A DNA stretch of 64,000 nucleotides from Agrobacterium tumefaciens (GCA_025560025.1 CP048486.1:1361001-1425000); one strand, 5' to 3'; positions 29,869-40,168 are shown, numbered from the stretch's first letter. The notes: generated from the letters alone by a model not told the origin. Numbers and translations: made by a program.

Positions 29869-29972
29869 ATTCACCCTTGATCGGAAACAGTGCGTCAACC
29901 GAAGCGCGGCTTGTGAAGCGGTGGCAACCCGGCCCATAAGGCTTTCATCTTTAGATGAACGGAGAGCCGCAA

Positions 29973-30953
29973 ATGCTCGTGGATGGAAAATGGACCGCCG
30001 AATGGCATCCGGTGCAGGCGACCGACAAGAAAGGCGGCTTCGTTCGCCAGACCTCCGGCTTCCGCAACTGGGTGACACCTGACGGCTCGGCGGGGCCGAC
30101 GGGTGAGGGCGGCTTTGCGGCCGAAAGTGGCCGTTATCATCTTTACGTCGCGCTGATCTGCCCATGGGCATCGCGCACGCTGATCGGCCGAAAGCTGAAG
30201 AAGCTGGAAGAGGTGATTTCCGTTTCCGTTGTCGAGCCCGCCCTTTCCGACGAGGGCTGGAAATTCGGCGACTATCCGGGCGCGGATCGCGATACGCTCA
30301 ACGGCTTCACCTATATGCACGAGGTCTATACCAGCGCGGATCCGCATTATACCGGCCGCGCCACCGTGCCCGTGCTTTGGGACAAAAAGACGAAAACCAT
30401 CGTCAACAACGAATCCGCCGATATTCTGCGCATGCTGAATTCCGGTTTCGGCGATCTGGCCGATAATGGCGTGGACCTGTATCCGGAAGCTTTGCGCGAT
30501 GAGATCGATGCTCTCAATGACCACATCTATCCGCGCCTCAACAACGGCGTTTACCGGACCGGTTTCGCCACCACGCAGGTCGCCTATGAAGAGGCCTTCG
30601 CCGATGTGTTCGCGACGCTTCAGGAGCTCGAAAGCCGCCTCGTCTCAGGCGGACCTTTCCTTTTCGGCGATCACCTGACCGAAACGGATGTCCGGCTCTT
30701 CGTGACGCTGGTGCGTTTCGATGCCGCCTATTACGGCCTGTTCAAATGCAATCTTCGCCGTATCGCCGATTATCCCGCCCTTCAGGCTTATATGATGCGG
30801 GTGCTGACCATTCCGGGCGTGCGCGACACGGTCAATATCGACCATATCAAGCGCGGTTATTATTCCATCAAGGCGCTCAACCCGACCCGCATCGTGCCCG
30901 TCGGTCCCGATCTTCCCGGGCTGTATGACGTTTCACTCAGCCCTTCGAGCTGA
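29973..30953 (+). CDS. Glutathione S-transferase-family protein, glutathionyl-hydroquinone reductase type
   Basis: 326 residues from ATG 29973, 6 bp after GGAGAG; ATG 29955 is less well placed. The CPWAS motif (about residue 60) is the active-site cysteine motif of xi-class GSTs (YqjG/PcpF), which reduce glutathionyl-hydroquinones, and FRNWV near the N-terminus fits. The C-terminal helical domain contains the HLTETDVRLFVTLVRFD stretch typical of this group. It is cytosolic, probably for quinone or xenobiotic detoxification. Confidence 0.9.
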   Translation: MLVDGKWTAEWHPVQATDKKGGFVRQTSGFRNWVTPDGSAGPTGEGGFAAESGRYHLYVALICPWASRTLIGRKLKKLEEVISVSVVEPALSDEGWKFGDYPGADRDTLNGFTYMHEVYTSADPHYTGRATVPVLWDKKTKTIVNNESADILRMLNSGFGDLADNGVDLYPEALRDEIDALNDHIYPRLNNGVYRTGFATTQVAYEEAFADVFATLQELESRLVSGGPFLFGDHLTETDVRLFVTLVRFDAAYYGLFKCNLRRIADYPALQAYMMRVLTIPGVRDTVNIDHIKRGYYSIKALNPTRIVPVGPDLPGLYDVSLSPSS

Positions 30954-30965
30954 GTGAATGATGGA

Positions 30966-31868
30966 TTACACTGGTTTGCCGACCTGATCGAGCAGCCAGG
31001 CCTGAAAGGCGCGGGCCAGCGCATTGTCCTGCCGTCCTTCCGGCAGGGCGACGTAATAGCTCTTGTCAGTCTGCAGGGGAATGTCGAAGACGATTTCGAG
31101 GCGGCCGGAGGCGATCTCCGCCTCGATGAGATATTTCGGCAGAAGGGCAAAGCCGATGCCGCTTGCGGCGGCCTCGATGATCATCGAGAACTGGTCGAAA
31201 CGGCTGCCCTGATAGGCATTGTCAGCCGTAACCCCGTTCATCTCCAGCCATTCCGTCCATAGTTTCGGCCGCGTCGTCACATGTAGCAGCGGCTGCCCGG
31301 TCAGATCCTGTGGTTGGCTCACGCCGGCGCGGCGTAGCAGGGCGGGGCTTGCGACCGGCACGATCACCTCGTTGCACAAAAATGTGCAGGTACCATGCGC
31401 CCAGACCGGCTGGCCGTAGTGAATGGCGAGGTCGAACCCTTCTTCGTCGAAGTCGAAGGGATGCGAGCGCGAGCCGATGGTGATCGTTATTTCCGGATTG
31501 GCGTTGATGAAGCGGTGGAGGCGCGGCATAAGCCAGCGGCTGCCAAAGGTGGGTAATGTCGCGACGGAAAGCGATGCGTGCGATGTTCCGGCTGAAACCG
31601 CGCGCACCATCAACTGTTCGGATTGCTGCAGCAGGCGCCGCACATCGGGCAGGAATTTACGCCCCGCTTCGGAAAGCACGACCCGCCTGCGGATGCGCTC
31701 GAAAAGCTGCATTCCCGTCTGCGCTTCGAGTTCGCCGATCTGCCGGCTCACCGCGCTCTGCGTGAGGTTGAGTTCTTCCGCCGCACGCGTAAAATTGCCG
31801 TGCCGTGCCGCGCATTCGAACGCCTGCAGGGTAACGATGTCAGGGACCAGTCTTCTGCGCGGATCCAT
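30966..31868 (-). CDS. LysR-family transcriptional regulator (GcvA-like)
   Basis: 300 residues. N-terminal helix-turn-helix: ARHGNFTRAAEELNLTQSAVSRQI, about residues 20-43. The effector domain has the WLMPRL and HYGQPVW features of GcvA-type regulators. It diverges from the aldehyde dehydrogenase gene with a shared ~200-bp intergenic region, making that gene the likely target. Its 3' end faces the GST gene with 12 bp between them. Confidence 0.88.
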   Translation of the reverse strand: MDPRRRLVPDIVTLQAFECAARHGNFTRAAEELNLTQSAVSRQIGELEAQTGMQLFERIRRRVVLSEAGRKFLPDVRRLLQQSEQLMVRAVSAGTSHASLSVATLPTFGSRWLMPRLHRFINANPEITITIGSRSHPFDFDEEGFDLAIHYGQPVWAHGTCTFLCNEVIVPVASPALLRRAGVSQPQDLTGQPLLHVTTRPKLWTEWLEMNGVTADNAYQGSRFDQFSMIIEAAASGIGFALLPKYLIEAEIASGRLEIVFDIPLQTDKSYYVALPEGRQDNALARAFQAWLLDQVGKPV

Positions 31869-32070
31869 TCCATTCTCGCATCAACTTACCCGCTTTCCTC
31901 ATTGGAAAAGGGTCATTATGGCCATATATGATTACGGGAAAGAATGGAACGGTGCAAAACGCCAGTTTCACATAACGAATGGCAAATTCGGGGAAAGAAG
32001 AGTGACGGGAGTTGAAAGCGCCGTATCAAAACGGCCTTTCCTCCCCTTTTAAGCCAAAAGGACGATGGAC

Positions 32071-33600
32071 ATGGATGCGACCACGAAGCTCGACGTGAAA
32101 CAGGAAGCCGCGGCCCTGCTCGACAGGATGGGTGTTGCCCGCGATCTTTACACCGGCGGCGATATGGCCTCCTTCAGCCCGGTGACGGGTGAACAGGTCG
32201 CGAGCCTGAAGACCGTTTCGGTCGAAGGTGTCGCAGCCGTGATCGACCGGGCCGATGCCGCCTTCAAGGTATGGCGCAATGTGCCGGCGCCTCGCCGTGG
32301 CGAACTGATCAGACTGCTCGGCGAAGAACTGCGCGCCTTCAAGGCCGATCTCGGCCGTCTCGTCTCGCTGGAAGCGGGCAAGGTTCCCTCTGAGGGCCTC
32401 GGCGAAGTGCAGGAAATGATCGATATCTGCGATTTCGCGGTCGGCCTTTCCCGCCAGCTTTATGGTCTCACCATCGCCACCGAACGCCCCGGCCACCGCA
32501 TGATGGAAACCTGGCATCCGCTCGGCGTCGTCGGTGTCATCTCCGCCTTCAACTTCCCGGTCGCGGTGTGGTCGTGGAATGCGGCGCTCGCCATCGTCTG
32601 CGGCAATTCGGTGGTCTGGAAGCCTTCGGAAAAGACGCCGCTCACGGCGCTTGCCGTGCAGGGCATCTTCGAGCGCGCCGCCGCCCGTTTCGGCGATGCG
32701 CCGGAAGGTCTCTCGCAGCTTCTGATCGGCGACCGCGCCGTGGGTGAAGCTCTGGTAGACAATCCCAAGGTGCCGCTCGTCTCGGCCACCGGCTCCACCC
32801 GCATGGGCCGCGATGTCGGCCCGCGTCTGGCGAATCGCTTCGCCCGCGCCATTCTGGAACTGGGCGGCAACAATGCCGGTATCGTCTGCCCTTCCGCCGA
32901 TCTCGACATGGCGCTGCGCGCCATCGCCTTCGGCGCCATGGGCACGGCCGGCCAGCGCTGCACCACGCTTCGCCGTCTCTTCGTGCATGACAGCGTTTAT
33001 GATCAGCTCGTGCCGCGTCTGAAAAAGGCCTATGCCTCCGTTTCCGTCGGCAACCCGCTGGAAACGTCCGCACTCGTCGGCCCGCTAGTCGACAAGGCGG
33101 CTTTCGACGGCATGCAGAAGGCCCTCGAAGCGGCGAAAGCCCATGATGGCGTGGTGAATGGTGGCGGTCGTGTGGATACGGGTGCGCCGGATGCCTATTA
33201 CGTCAAGCCGGCGCTTGTCGAAATGCCGAAGCAGGCGGGGCCTGTGCTGGAAGAGACTTTCGCGCCGATCCTTTACGTGATGAAGTATAGCGATCTCGAT
33301 CAGGCGATAGACGATCATAACGCCGTGGCTGCTGGTCTTTCCTCATCGATCTTCACCCGCGACATGCAGGAATCGGAACGGTTCCTTTCGTCGGAAGGCT
33401 CGGATTGCGGCATTGCCAACGTCAATATCGGTACCTCGGGTGCGGAAATCGGTGGCGCCTTTGGCGGTGAGAAGGAAACCGGCGGCGGGCGTGAATCCGG
33501 TTCGGATGCGTGGAAGGCCTATATGCGCCGCGCCACCAACACCATCAACTACTCCAAGGCGCTGCCGCTGGCGCAGGGCGTTTCCTTCGATATCGAATAA
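32071..33600 (+). CDS. Aldehyde dehydrogenase, ALDH7 (antiquitin)-like, probable L-aminoadipate-semialdehyde dehydrogenase
   Basis: 509 residues from ATG 32071; the ATG at 32065 is only 2 bp from AAGGA, whereas 32071 has the correct 8-bp spacing. The catalytic Glu lies in ELGGNNAGIV and the nucleophile Cys in GTAGQRCTTLRRLF, a form typical of ALDH7/piperideine-6-carboxylate dehydrogenase. FNVPVA-like (AFNFPVAVWSWN) and EGSDCGIANVNIG motifs also match. In rhizobia such enzymes end lysine catabolism to 2-aminoadipate. A divergent LysR gene probably controls it. Confidence 0.85.
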   Translation: MDATTKLDVKQEAAALLDRMGVARDLYTGGDMASFSPVTGEQVASLKTVSVEGVAAVIDRADAAFKVWRNVPAPRRGELIRLLGEELRAFKADLGRLVSLEAGKVPSEGLGEVQEMIDICDFAVGLSRQLYGLTIATERPGHRMMETWHPLGVVGVISAFNFPVAVWSWNAALAIVCGNSVVWKPSEKTPLTALAVQGIFERAAARFGDAPEGLSQLLIGDRAVGEALVDNPKVPLVSATGSTRMGRDVGPRLANRFARAILELGGNNAGIVCPSADLDMALRAIAFGAMGTAGQRCTTLRRLFVHDSVYDQLVPRLKKAYASVSVGNPLETSALVGPLVDKAAFDGMQKALEAAKAHDGVVNGGGRVDTGAPDAYYVKPALVEMPKQAGPVLEETFAPILYVMKYSDLDQAIDDHNAVAAGLSSSIFTRDMQESERFLSSEGSDCGIANVNIGTSGAEIGGAFGGEKETGGGRESGSDAWKAYMRRATNTINYSKALPLAQGVSFDIE

Positions 33601-33629
33601 TCGCGTTCCTATAGACAAATTGATCCATC

Positions 33630-33666
33630 ATGCCGGCGCGGCTCCATCCGCGCCGGCATTTCTATT
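33630..33666 (+). terminator. Hairpin terminator after the aldehyde dehydrogenase gene
   Basis: Arms ATGCCGGCGCG (33630-33640) and CGCGCCGGCAT (33649-33659), 8-nt loop, followed by a short T-rich tail TTCTATT. The tail is weak, but the stem is perfect. Confidence 0.7.
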
Positions 33667-33840
33667 CGATGGGTCGGATGAGGGCGTCCGCGACGATTTG
33701 CGGAAAAGAGGCATTTGCGCGGAATTTTATTCCCGCAATATTGCTGATATTGAATTATCGTCTCTCTATCGTTTTAATCGAAAATCCTAGCATTGCTCCA
33801 TATCGCAACCCGGCAAGAGCGCCGGTGATAAGGAGATGAA

Positions 33841-34794
33841 ATGCCAGCCGTCACCCGCCGCGCCCTTTCCGCCAGCATTCTTGTTGCCGCCGCATTCTCC
33901 GTCCTGCCGCTGCAGGCGCAGGCGGCGGAAGAGCTGAAGATCGGTTATCAGAAAACCGGCCTGCCGGTGATCGCCCGTCAGCAGGGTGTCATCGAAAAGG
34001 CGCTTGAGGCCAAGGGCGTGAAGGTTTCGTGGGTCGAATTCACCGCTGGTCCGCCGCTTGTTGAAGCCCTGAATGTCGGCTCCATCAATGTCGGCTGGAC
34101 GGGCGACGCGCCGCCGATCTTCGGGCAGGCAGCAGGTTCGGCCATCGTTTATGTCGCGGCCCTTCCTTCGAACGGCAAGGGTGAGGCGATCTTCACAAAG
34201 CCCGAAAGCGGCATCAAATCGGTTGCCGATCTCAAGGGCAAGAAGGTTGGCGTCGGCAAGGGCACCAGCGCGCATAATCTGCTGGTGGCGGCAATTGAGA
34301 AGAATGGCCTGAAATTCAGCGATATCGAGGTGGTTTATCTCAGCCCTGCCGATGCCGCGGCAGCTTTCGCCAGCGACAAGATCGACGCCTGGGCCGTCTG
34401 GGATCCGTTCTATGCGATTGCCGAAACCCGCTACAAGCCGGTCACTCTGGCCCGCACGAGCGATGTGCTTGCCGTCAGCACCTATTTCCTCGCCAATCGC
34501 GATTACGCCAAATCCAATGCGGATACGATCAACATCACCATCGATGCTCTGGGCGAGGCGGCGAAATGGTCCGCTGCCAACCGCGACAAGGTCGCCGCAG
34601 CTTTGCATGAGGTGACGGGCGTGCCGCTGGAGGCGCAGACGCTCGCCGCGAACCGCTCGGAATTCGGCATTACCAAGATCGACGACAAGATCGTCGCCAG
34701 CCAGCAGGAAACCGCCGACCGCTTTTATCGCCTCGGCCTGATCCCGAAACAGATCAGCATCAAGGATGCCGTCTGGTCTGGCGCGACGAACTGA
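33841..34794 (+). CDS. ssuA: Aliphatic sulfonate-type ABC transporter substrate-binding protein
   Basis: 317 residues with a signal peptide ending QAQA-AEE. The mature start LKIGYQKTGLPVIARQQG and the VEFTAGPPLVEALNVGSINVG stretch are typical of SsuA-like proteins, which bind alkanesulfonates or taurine. The permease and ATPase follow within 30 bp. Family members also serve nitrate or sulfate esters, so the exact ligand is uncertain. A 240-bp region upstream separates it from the previous gene. Confidence 0.85.
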   Translation: MPAVTRRALSASILVAAAFSVLPLQAQAAEELKIGYQKTGLPVIARQQGVIEKALEAKGVKVSWVEFTAGPPLVEALNVGSINVGWTGDAPPIFGQAAGSAIVYVAALPSNGKGEAIFTKPESGIKSVADLKGKKVGVGKGTSAHNLLVAAIEKNGLKFSDIEVVYLSPADAAAAFASDKIDAWAVWDPFYAIAETRYKPVTLARTSDVLAVSTYFLANRDYAKSNADTINITIDALGEAAKWSAANRDKVAAALHEVTGVPLEAQTLAANRSEFGITKIDDKIVASQQETADRFYRLGLIPKQISIKDAVWSGATN

Positions 34795-34815
34795 TCCCCG
34801 ACCGGAGGCTTCGCC

Positions 34816-35595
34816 ATGAGCATCAGAAGGCGCATCGAGGTTGGAAGCATCACGGGCTGGCTGCTTCCCGCCATCATTCTTGCAGGCTGGGAAGCGGCCT
34901 CCCGCATAGGGCTTATTTCAGGAAATGTCCTTCCAGCCCCTTCCTCCGTTGCGGAAGCCTTCTGGCGGCTTTTGCTTTCGGGTGAGCTTGTCGCCAATAT
35001 CGGCGTGAGTTCCGCCCGTGCGCTTGTGGGTTTCGCCATTGGCGGCTCTATCGGCTTCATCTTCGGGCTGGCCAATGGCCTTTCCAAATTCTCCCGCAGC
35101 TTCACCGATACGACGCTGCAGATGATCCGCAACATTCCGCATCTGGCGCTCATTCCGCTGGTCATCCTGTGGTTCGGCATCGATGAGGAGGCGAAGCTCT
35201 TCCTCGTCGCTCTCGGTGTGTTTTTCCCGATCTACATCAACACGCTGCTCGGCATTCAGGGTGTCGATCCGCAACTGGTGGAGATGGGCCGCACCTATGG
35301 CATGTCGCCCTTCACGCTGTTCCGGCGGGTCATTCTGCCCGGCGCGCTGCCCGCCATTTTCACCGGCCTGCGTTATGCGCTCGGCATCATGTGGCTGACG
35401 TTGATCGTCGCCGAAACCATCTCCTCCTCGTCCGGCCTCGGCTATATGGCCATGCAGGCGCGCGAGTTCCTGCTGATCGACGTCGTCGTGCTGTCGATCC
35501 TCATCTATGCGCTTCTCGGCAAGCTGGCCGACAGTTTCGCCCGCTTCCTCGAAAGCATCTTCCTGCAATGGCATCCAGCCTTCAAGAAAGTCTGA
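34816..35595 (+). CDS. ssuC: Sulfonate-type ABC transporter permease
   Basis: 259 residues with about six membrane spans. The EAA-like coupling loop reads EMGRTYGMSPFTLFRRVILPGALPAIFTGLRYALG (about residues 155-190), characteristic of SsuC/TauC. It starts 21 bp after ssuA and ends 8 bp before ssuB. Confidence 0.9.
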   Translation: MSIRRRIEVGSITGWLLPAIILAGWEAASRIGLISGNVLPAPSSVAEAFWRLLLSGELVANIGVSSARALVGFAIGGSIGFIFGLANGLSKFSRSFTDTTLQMIRNIPHLALIPLVILWFGIDEEAKLFLVALGVFFPIYINTLLGIQGVDPQLVEMGRTYGMSPFTLFRRVILPGALPAIFTGLRYALGIMWLTLIVAETISSSSGLGYMAMQAREFLLIDVVVLSILIYALLGKLADSFARFLESIFLQWHPAFKKV

Positions 35596-35603
35596 GGTAA
35601 CCC

Positions 35604-36425
35604 ATGTCGACCGGCAATGTGACGACGCTGAGACGCCCGGATGCCCCGCCATCCCTTCCGTCGCAGGGGAAAATCGAACAACGTGAGAAGACGGCAGAAG
35701 GCAAGGTCGCCTTCAGCTTCCGCAATGTGGCGAAGAGCTTCGGCGACAAACCGGTTCTGCGCGGCATCGATCTCGATGTGCGGGAAGGCGAGTTTCTGGC
35801 CATCATCGGCAAGAGCGGCTGCGGCAAGAGCACGCTCCTGCGCATTCTGGCCGGCCTAGACACGCCGACCACCGGAACCGTCTCGAAGGATGCATCGAGC
35901 CGCACCCGAATGATGTTTCAGGAGCCGCGTCTTCTGCCGTGGGAGCGGATAGCGAGCAATGTCTCCGTGGGGCTGACCGGCATCGCCCAGGGCGAGGCGG
36001 CGCAGGAACAGGCGCTTACAATTCTCGAAGAGGTCGGTCTGAAAGACCGGGCTGGCGAATGGCCCTATGTGCTTTCCGGCGGCCAGAAGCAGCGCGTTGC
36101 CCTGGCGCGTGCGCTGGTGGCCCATCCGCAAATTCTGGCGCTGGATGAACCGCTTGGCGCGCTTGATGCGCTCACCCGCATTGAAATGCAGCTTCTGCTG
36201 GAGCGCATCTGGCGCAAGCAGAAATTCACTGCCGTTCTCGTCACGCATGATGTTTCGGAAGCTGTCGCCCTTGCAGACCGTATCGTCGTCATCGATGAAG
36301 GGCGCATCGCGCTTGATCTGGATGTGAAGCTGCCGCGTCCGCGCCGCCACGGCACCGCCGAATTCGCCCGGCTGGAGGAGCAGGTCCTGAACCAGCTTTT
36401 CGGGCGTGGCGAGATTGGCGGATAA
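35604..36425 (+). CDS. ssuB: Sulfonate-type ABC transporter ATP-binding protein
   Basis: 273 residues. An N-terminal extension of about 35 residues precedes the ATPase core. Walker A is GKSGCGKST, the signature is [15 protein letters not shown], Walker B is [11 protein letters not shown], and the switch His is in [11 protein letters not shown]. It completes an ssuABC importer. No ssuD monooxygenase or ssuE reductase is linked. A hairpin terminator separates it from convergent putA. Confidence 0.9.
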   Translation: MSTGNVTTLRRPDAPPSLPSQGKIEQREKTAEGKVAFSFRNVAKSFGDKPVLRGIDLDVREGEFLAIIGKSGCGKSTLLRILAGLDTPTTGTVSKDASSRTRMMFQEPRLLPWERIASNVSVGLTGIAQGEAAQEQALTILEEVGLKDRAGEWPYVLSGGQKQRVALARALVAHPQILALDEPLGALDALTRIEMQLLLERIWRKQKFTAVLVTHDVSEAVALADRIVVIDEGRIALDLDVKLPRPRRHGTAEFARLEEQVLNQLFGRGEIGG

Positions 36426-36432
36426 GAATTGA

Positions 36433-36456
36433 CCGGCAGGGCCAGGACCCTGCCGG
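36433..36456. terminator. Hairpin between convergent ssuB and putA
   Basis: Arms CCGGCAGGG and CCCTGCCGG around a 6-nt loop, followed on the right by an A/T-rich stretch (ATTATATTTAT). It probably terminates ssuB and may also serve putA. Confidence 0.75.
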
Positions 36457-36466
36457 ATTATATTTA

Positions 36467-39400
36467 TCAGCCGATGCTCATCAGGCTGGCATTGCCGCCG
36501 GCGGCCGTGGTGTTGACGCTGACCGAGACTTCTTCCACCAGCCAGTCGAGCGTATAGGGCTGGCTTTCACCGGAAAGCGCTTCCGTTGTCGCAGCCTGAA
36601 CCAGAACCAGCGGGCCGGGCAGGGCGGCGATCTTCTTGTTGATCGTTACGACACGCTCCGCATCACCTTCGATCAGCGCGCCGGCGAAGGGTGCGGATTT
36701 TTCCCAGTTGTCAGCCCAGGCGATGCGCGAGGTGACGGTTGCCGGCAATCCATAGATCGCTTTTTCCAGTCCCGACGCATTGTCGATGACGACCGAGTTG
36801 CCGGTGGCAAGCGCTGCCGCCAGCTGGCGATACAGCCCCTGTTCCGTAGCGGGGATCAGCAGAACCTTGCCGCGCGGATGCAGCGCATAGACATTGCGCT
36901 CCCCGACCGGGCCTGCCAGTTCTGTTTCAAAGCCGAGGCCGGAAAGGGCCGCAGCCTGCCTTGCGGCCTCAGCCGCGATGGTCTGGCCGTTTTCATCCAG
37001 CCAGCGGGCAAGATCGACGGCCGCCTGGTCCTGCTGGCTGGCGACACGATCAATCTTCGGCGCGGTTTGTGTCACGCGGCCAAGATAGAGCGGCCCGCCG
37101 GCCTTGGGGCCGGTGCCGGAAAGGCCACGTCCGCCGAAGGGCTGAACGCCGACGACCGCGCCGATGATGTTGCGGTTCACATAAAGATTGCCGGCGGCGA
37201 CGCGCGACAGGACGTGCTGGATCGTATCGTCAAGACGGGTATGCAGGCCGAAGGTGAGGCCGTAACCGGTGGCGTTGATCTCGTCGATCAGCCGGTCGAG
37301 ATTGTCACGCTTGAAGCGGATGACGTGCAGCACCGGTCCGAAGACTTCGCGTTTCAGATCGGCGAGCGATTTCATCTCGATGATCGTCGGCGGCACGAAA
37401 GTGCCCTTGCCGGTCTCACCCGCAAGCGAAATCTGTTCGATCCGATGGCCGAGCCCGCGCATGCCATCAATGTGCTTTTCGATGATGCCCTTCGCCTCGG
37501 CGGTAATGACGGGGCCGACATCGACGGAGAGCTTGTCGGTGCGGCCGATGCGCAATTCATGCAGCGCGCCTTTCAGCATGGTCAGCGTGCGGTCCGCCAC
37601 ATCCTCCTGCAGGCAGAGGATGCGCAGCGCCGAGCAGCGCTGGCCGGCGCTGTCGAAAGCGGATGCAATGACATCGGCGACCACCTGCTCGGCAAGTGCG
37701 GAGGAATCGACGATCATGGCGTTCTGGCCGCCGGTTTCGGCGATCAGCGGCACCGGCTGGCCATTGGCGAGAACCCGGCCGGCAAGCTGGCCCTGAATAA
37801 GCCGCGCCACTTCCGTCGAACCCGTGAACATCACGCCGGCCGTCAAGGGTGAACCAACAAGTGCGGCCCCCGTCTTGCCGTCGCCCGGCAGAAGCTGCAC
37901 GGCGTCCTGTGGAACGCCTGCCTCATGCAGCAGGCGCACACCCTGCGCCGCGATCAGCGGCGTTTCTTCGGCGGGCTTTGCCAGCACCGGATTGCCGGCA
38001 ACCAGCGCCGCCGTCACCTGACCGATGAAGATGGCGAGCGGGAAATTCCACGGGCTGATGCAGACGACCGGGCCGAGCGGTGTTTCGCCGGATTTGAAGT
38101 TCCTGCGGGCTTCCGCTGCGTAATAACGCAGGAAGTCGATGGCCTCGCGCACCTCGGCAATCGCGTTGGGCATGGATTTTCCCGCTTCGCGCATGATGAG
38201 GCCGAGCAGGGCGGGCATTTCAGCCTGCATCGCGTCGGCGGCCCGCTCCAGGCAGGCGGCACGTTCTTCCACCGGGGTGGAGGGCCAGCTTGAGGCTGCC
38301 GCCCGCTGCATGGCCGCCTCGACATCGCCTTCAGTCGGCTCCGTCACATGGCCGACGATATCATTGTGGTCGCCGGGATTGAGAACCGGGCGCGTGTTGC
38401 CACTTGCCTGCGGCGCGGTGGCTTTCCATTCCGTCGCAGCACCTGCCTTCAGGGTTTTGTCCAGTGCGGCGAGCGTCGTTTCGCTGGAAAGATCGAGACC
38501 GGCGGAGTTTTTGCGTTCCGGGCCGAACAGGCCTTCGGGGGCGGCGATGCGGTCGTGACGCGCGCCGGGAACAGTATAGGCCTTGACGACGGCAACCGGG
38601 TCTTCCAGCAGGGAGTCCACCGGCACGGCAGGATCGGCGATGCGGTTGACGAAGGAAGAGTTCGCACCGTTCTCCAGCAGGCGGCGGACGAGATAGGCCA
38701 GCAGCGTCTCATGCGTGCCGACGGGGGCGTAGAAGCGGCAGGGCCGATCGAGCTTCTTCTTGCCGACGACTTCGCTGTAAAGCGGTTCGCCCATGCCATG
38801 CAGGCACTGGAACTCATAGTCGCCGAGTTTGAAGCCGGGGCCGGCGAGATGGTAGATCGTCGCCATGGACTGCGCATTGTGGGTCGCAAATTGCGGGAAG
38901 ACCAGATCGCGTGCGGCGAGCAGCTTTCGGGCGCAGGCAATGTAGGAGACGTCGGTGTGGACCTTGCGGGTGAAGACCGGGAAGTCCTCCAGCCCCTCCA
39001 CCTGCGCGCGCTTGATTTCGGCATCCCAATAGGCGCCCTTGACGAGACGCACCATGATGCGCCGGCCCGAACGGCGGGCGAGATCGATGATGTAGTCCAG
39101 AACGAAGGGGCAGCGGCGGCCATAGGCCTGCACGACGAAACCGAGGCCGTTCCAGCCGGCGAGGTCCCTGTCGAGCGCCAGCTCTTCCAGAAGATCGAGC
39201 GACAGTTCCAGCCGGTCGGCTTCCTCGGCATCGATGTTGAGGCCGATATCATATTTCTTGCTGAGCAGCATCAGCGATTTGACGCGCGGCAGCAGCTCCG
39301 CCATCACGCGTTCGGCCTGCGCGCGGGCGTAACGCGGATGCAGCGCCGAAAGCTTGATGGAAATGCCCGGACCGCCATAGATGCCGCGGCCGGCAGACGC

Positions 39401-40168
39401 CTTGCCGATGGCGTGGATGGCGTTTTCGTAGTCCTTGTAATAACGCTCCGCATCCTTGGCGGTGGTCGCGGCTTCGCCCAGCATGTCGTAGGAATATTGG
39501 AAGCCCTGTTCTTCCAGCGGCTTCGAACGCTTGATCGCTTCACCGATGGTTTCGCCGGTGACGAATTGCTCGCCCATCATGCGCATGGCCATATCGACGC
39601 CGCGACGGATGACGGGTTCGCCCGCCCGGGCGATCAGCTTGGTCAGCGCCGCCGAAAGGCCGCTATCATTGACCGTCGAGGTCAGCTTGCCGGTGATGAC
39701 GAGACCCCAGGTGGCGGCGTTGACGAAAAGCGAACGCCCGCCGCCAATATGGGACTTCCAGTCACCGCGCGCGATCTTGTCGCGGATCAGCGCGTCGCGG
39801 GTGGCGGTGTCGGGAATGCGCAGCAGCGCTTCGGCGAGGCACATCAGCGCCACGCCCTCATGGCTGGAGAGCGAATATTCCTGCACCAGCCCTTCGACGC
39901 CGGTGCCCTTGGTCTTGGCGCGCAATGCCTCGATCAGTTTGCGGGCCGTGTCGCGAATGGCTTTCGTCTCTTCAGCCGTCACCGTTGCGGCCTCGATCAG
40001 CGGCGCCAGGCATTCTTCCTCCGGGCGGCGATAGGCGGCGGTGATCGCCTTGCGCAGCAGGCTCTGCTCGCGCACCGGCTGCGCGAAATTCTGGAAAATG
40101 CCGTCCACCGCTTGCTGCGTGTTGACGTCGGCGTTGTTTACACTGGCGTTGATTGCACCATCGGCCAT
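36467..40168 (-). CDS. putA: Bifunctional proline dehydrogenase / L-glutamate gamma-semialdehyde dehydrogenase
   Basis: 1233 residues from ATG 40168; an in-frame start at 40240 would add 24 atypical residues. The proline dehydrogenase barrel spans roughly residues 150-470 (LNIDAEEADRLELSLDLLE near 318), the dehydrogenase domain roughly 550-1020 with nucleophile Cys in DSAGQRCSALR near residue 841, and a C-terminal domain follows. There is no ribbon-helix-helix at the N-terminus, so unlike E. coli PutA it should not bind DNA itself; the divergent Lrp-type gene fills that role. It oxidises proline to glutamate at the membrane. Confidence 0.95.
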   Translation of the reverse strand: MADGAINASVNNADVNTQQAVDGIFQNFAQPVREQSLLRKAITAAYRRPEEECLAPLIEAATVTAEETKAIRDTARKLIEALRAKTKGTGVEGLVQEYSLSSHEGVALMCLAEALLRIPDTATRDALIRDKIARGDWKSHIGGGRSLFVNAATWGLVITGKLTSTVNDSGLSAALTKLIARAGEPVIRRGVDMAMRMMGEQFVTGETIGEAIKRSKPLEEQGFQYSYDMLGEAATTAKDAERYYKDYENAIHAIGKASAGRGIYGGPGISIKLSALHPRYARAQAERVMAELLPRVKSLMLLSKKYDIGLNIDAEEADRLELSLDLLEELALDRDLAGWNGLGFVVQAYGRRCPFVLDYIIDLARRSGRRIMVRLVKGAYWDAEIKRAQVEGLEDFPVFTRKVHTDVSYIACARKLLAARDLVFPQFATHNAQSMATIYHLAGPGFKLGDYEFQCLHGMGEPLYSEVVGKKKLDRPCRFYAPVGTHETLLAYLVRRLLENGANSSFVNRIADPAVPVDSLLEDPVAVVKAYTVPGARHDRIAAPEGLFGPERKNSAGLDLSSETTLAALDKTLKAGAATEWKATAPQASGNTRPVLNPGDHNDIVGHVTEPTEGDVEAAMQRAAASSWPSTPVEERAACLERAADAMQAEMPALLGLIMREAGKSMPNAIAEVREAIDFLRYYAAEARRNFKSGETPLGPVVCISPWNFPLAIFIGQVTAALVAGNPVLAKPAEETPLIAAQGVRLLHEAGVPQDAVQLLPGDGKTGAALVGSPLTAGVMFTGSTEVARLIQGQLAGRVLANGQPVPLIAETGGQNAMIVDSSALAEQVVADVIASAFDSAGQRCSALRILCLQEDVADRTLTMLKGALHELRIGRTDKLSVDVGPVITAEAKGIIEKHIDGMRGLGHRIEQISLAGETGKGTFVPPTIIEMKSLADLKREVFGPVLHVIRFKRDNLDRLIDEINATGYGLTFGLHTRLDDTIQHVLSRVAAGNLYVNRNIIGAVVGVQPFGGRGLSGTGPKAGGPLYLGRVTQTAPKIDRVASQQDQAAVDLARWLDENGQTIAAEAARQAAALSGLGFETELAGPVGERNVYALHPRGKVLLIPATEQGLYRQLAAALATGNSVVIDNASGLEKAIYGLPATVTSRIAWADNWEKSAPFAGALIEGDAERVVTINKKIAALPGPLVLVQAATTEALSGESQPYTLDWLVEEVSVSVNTTAAGGNASLMSIG

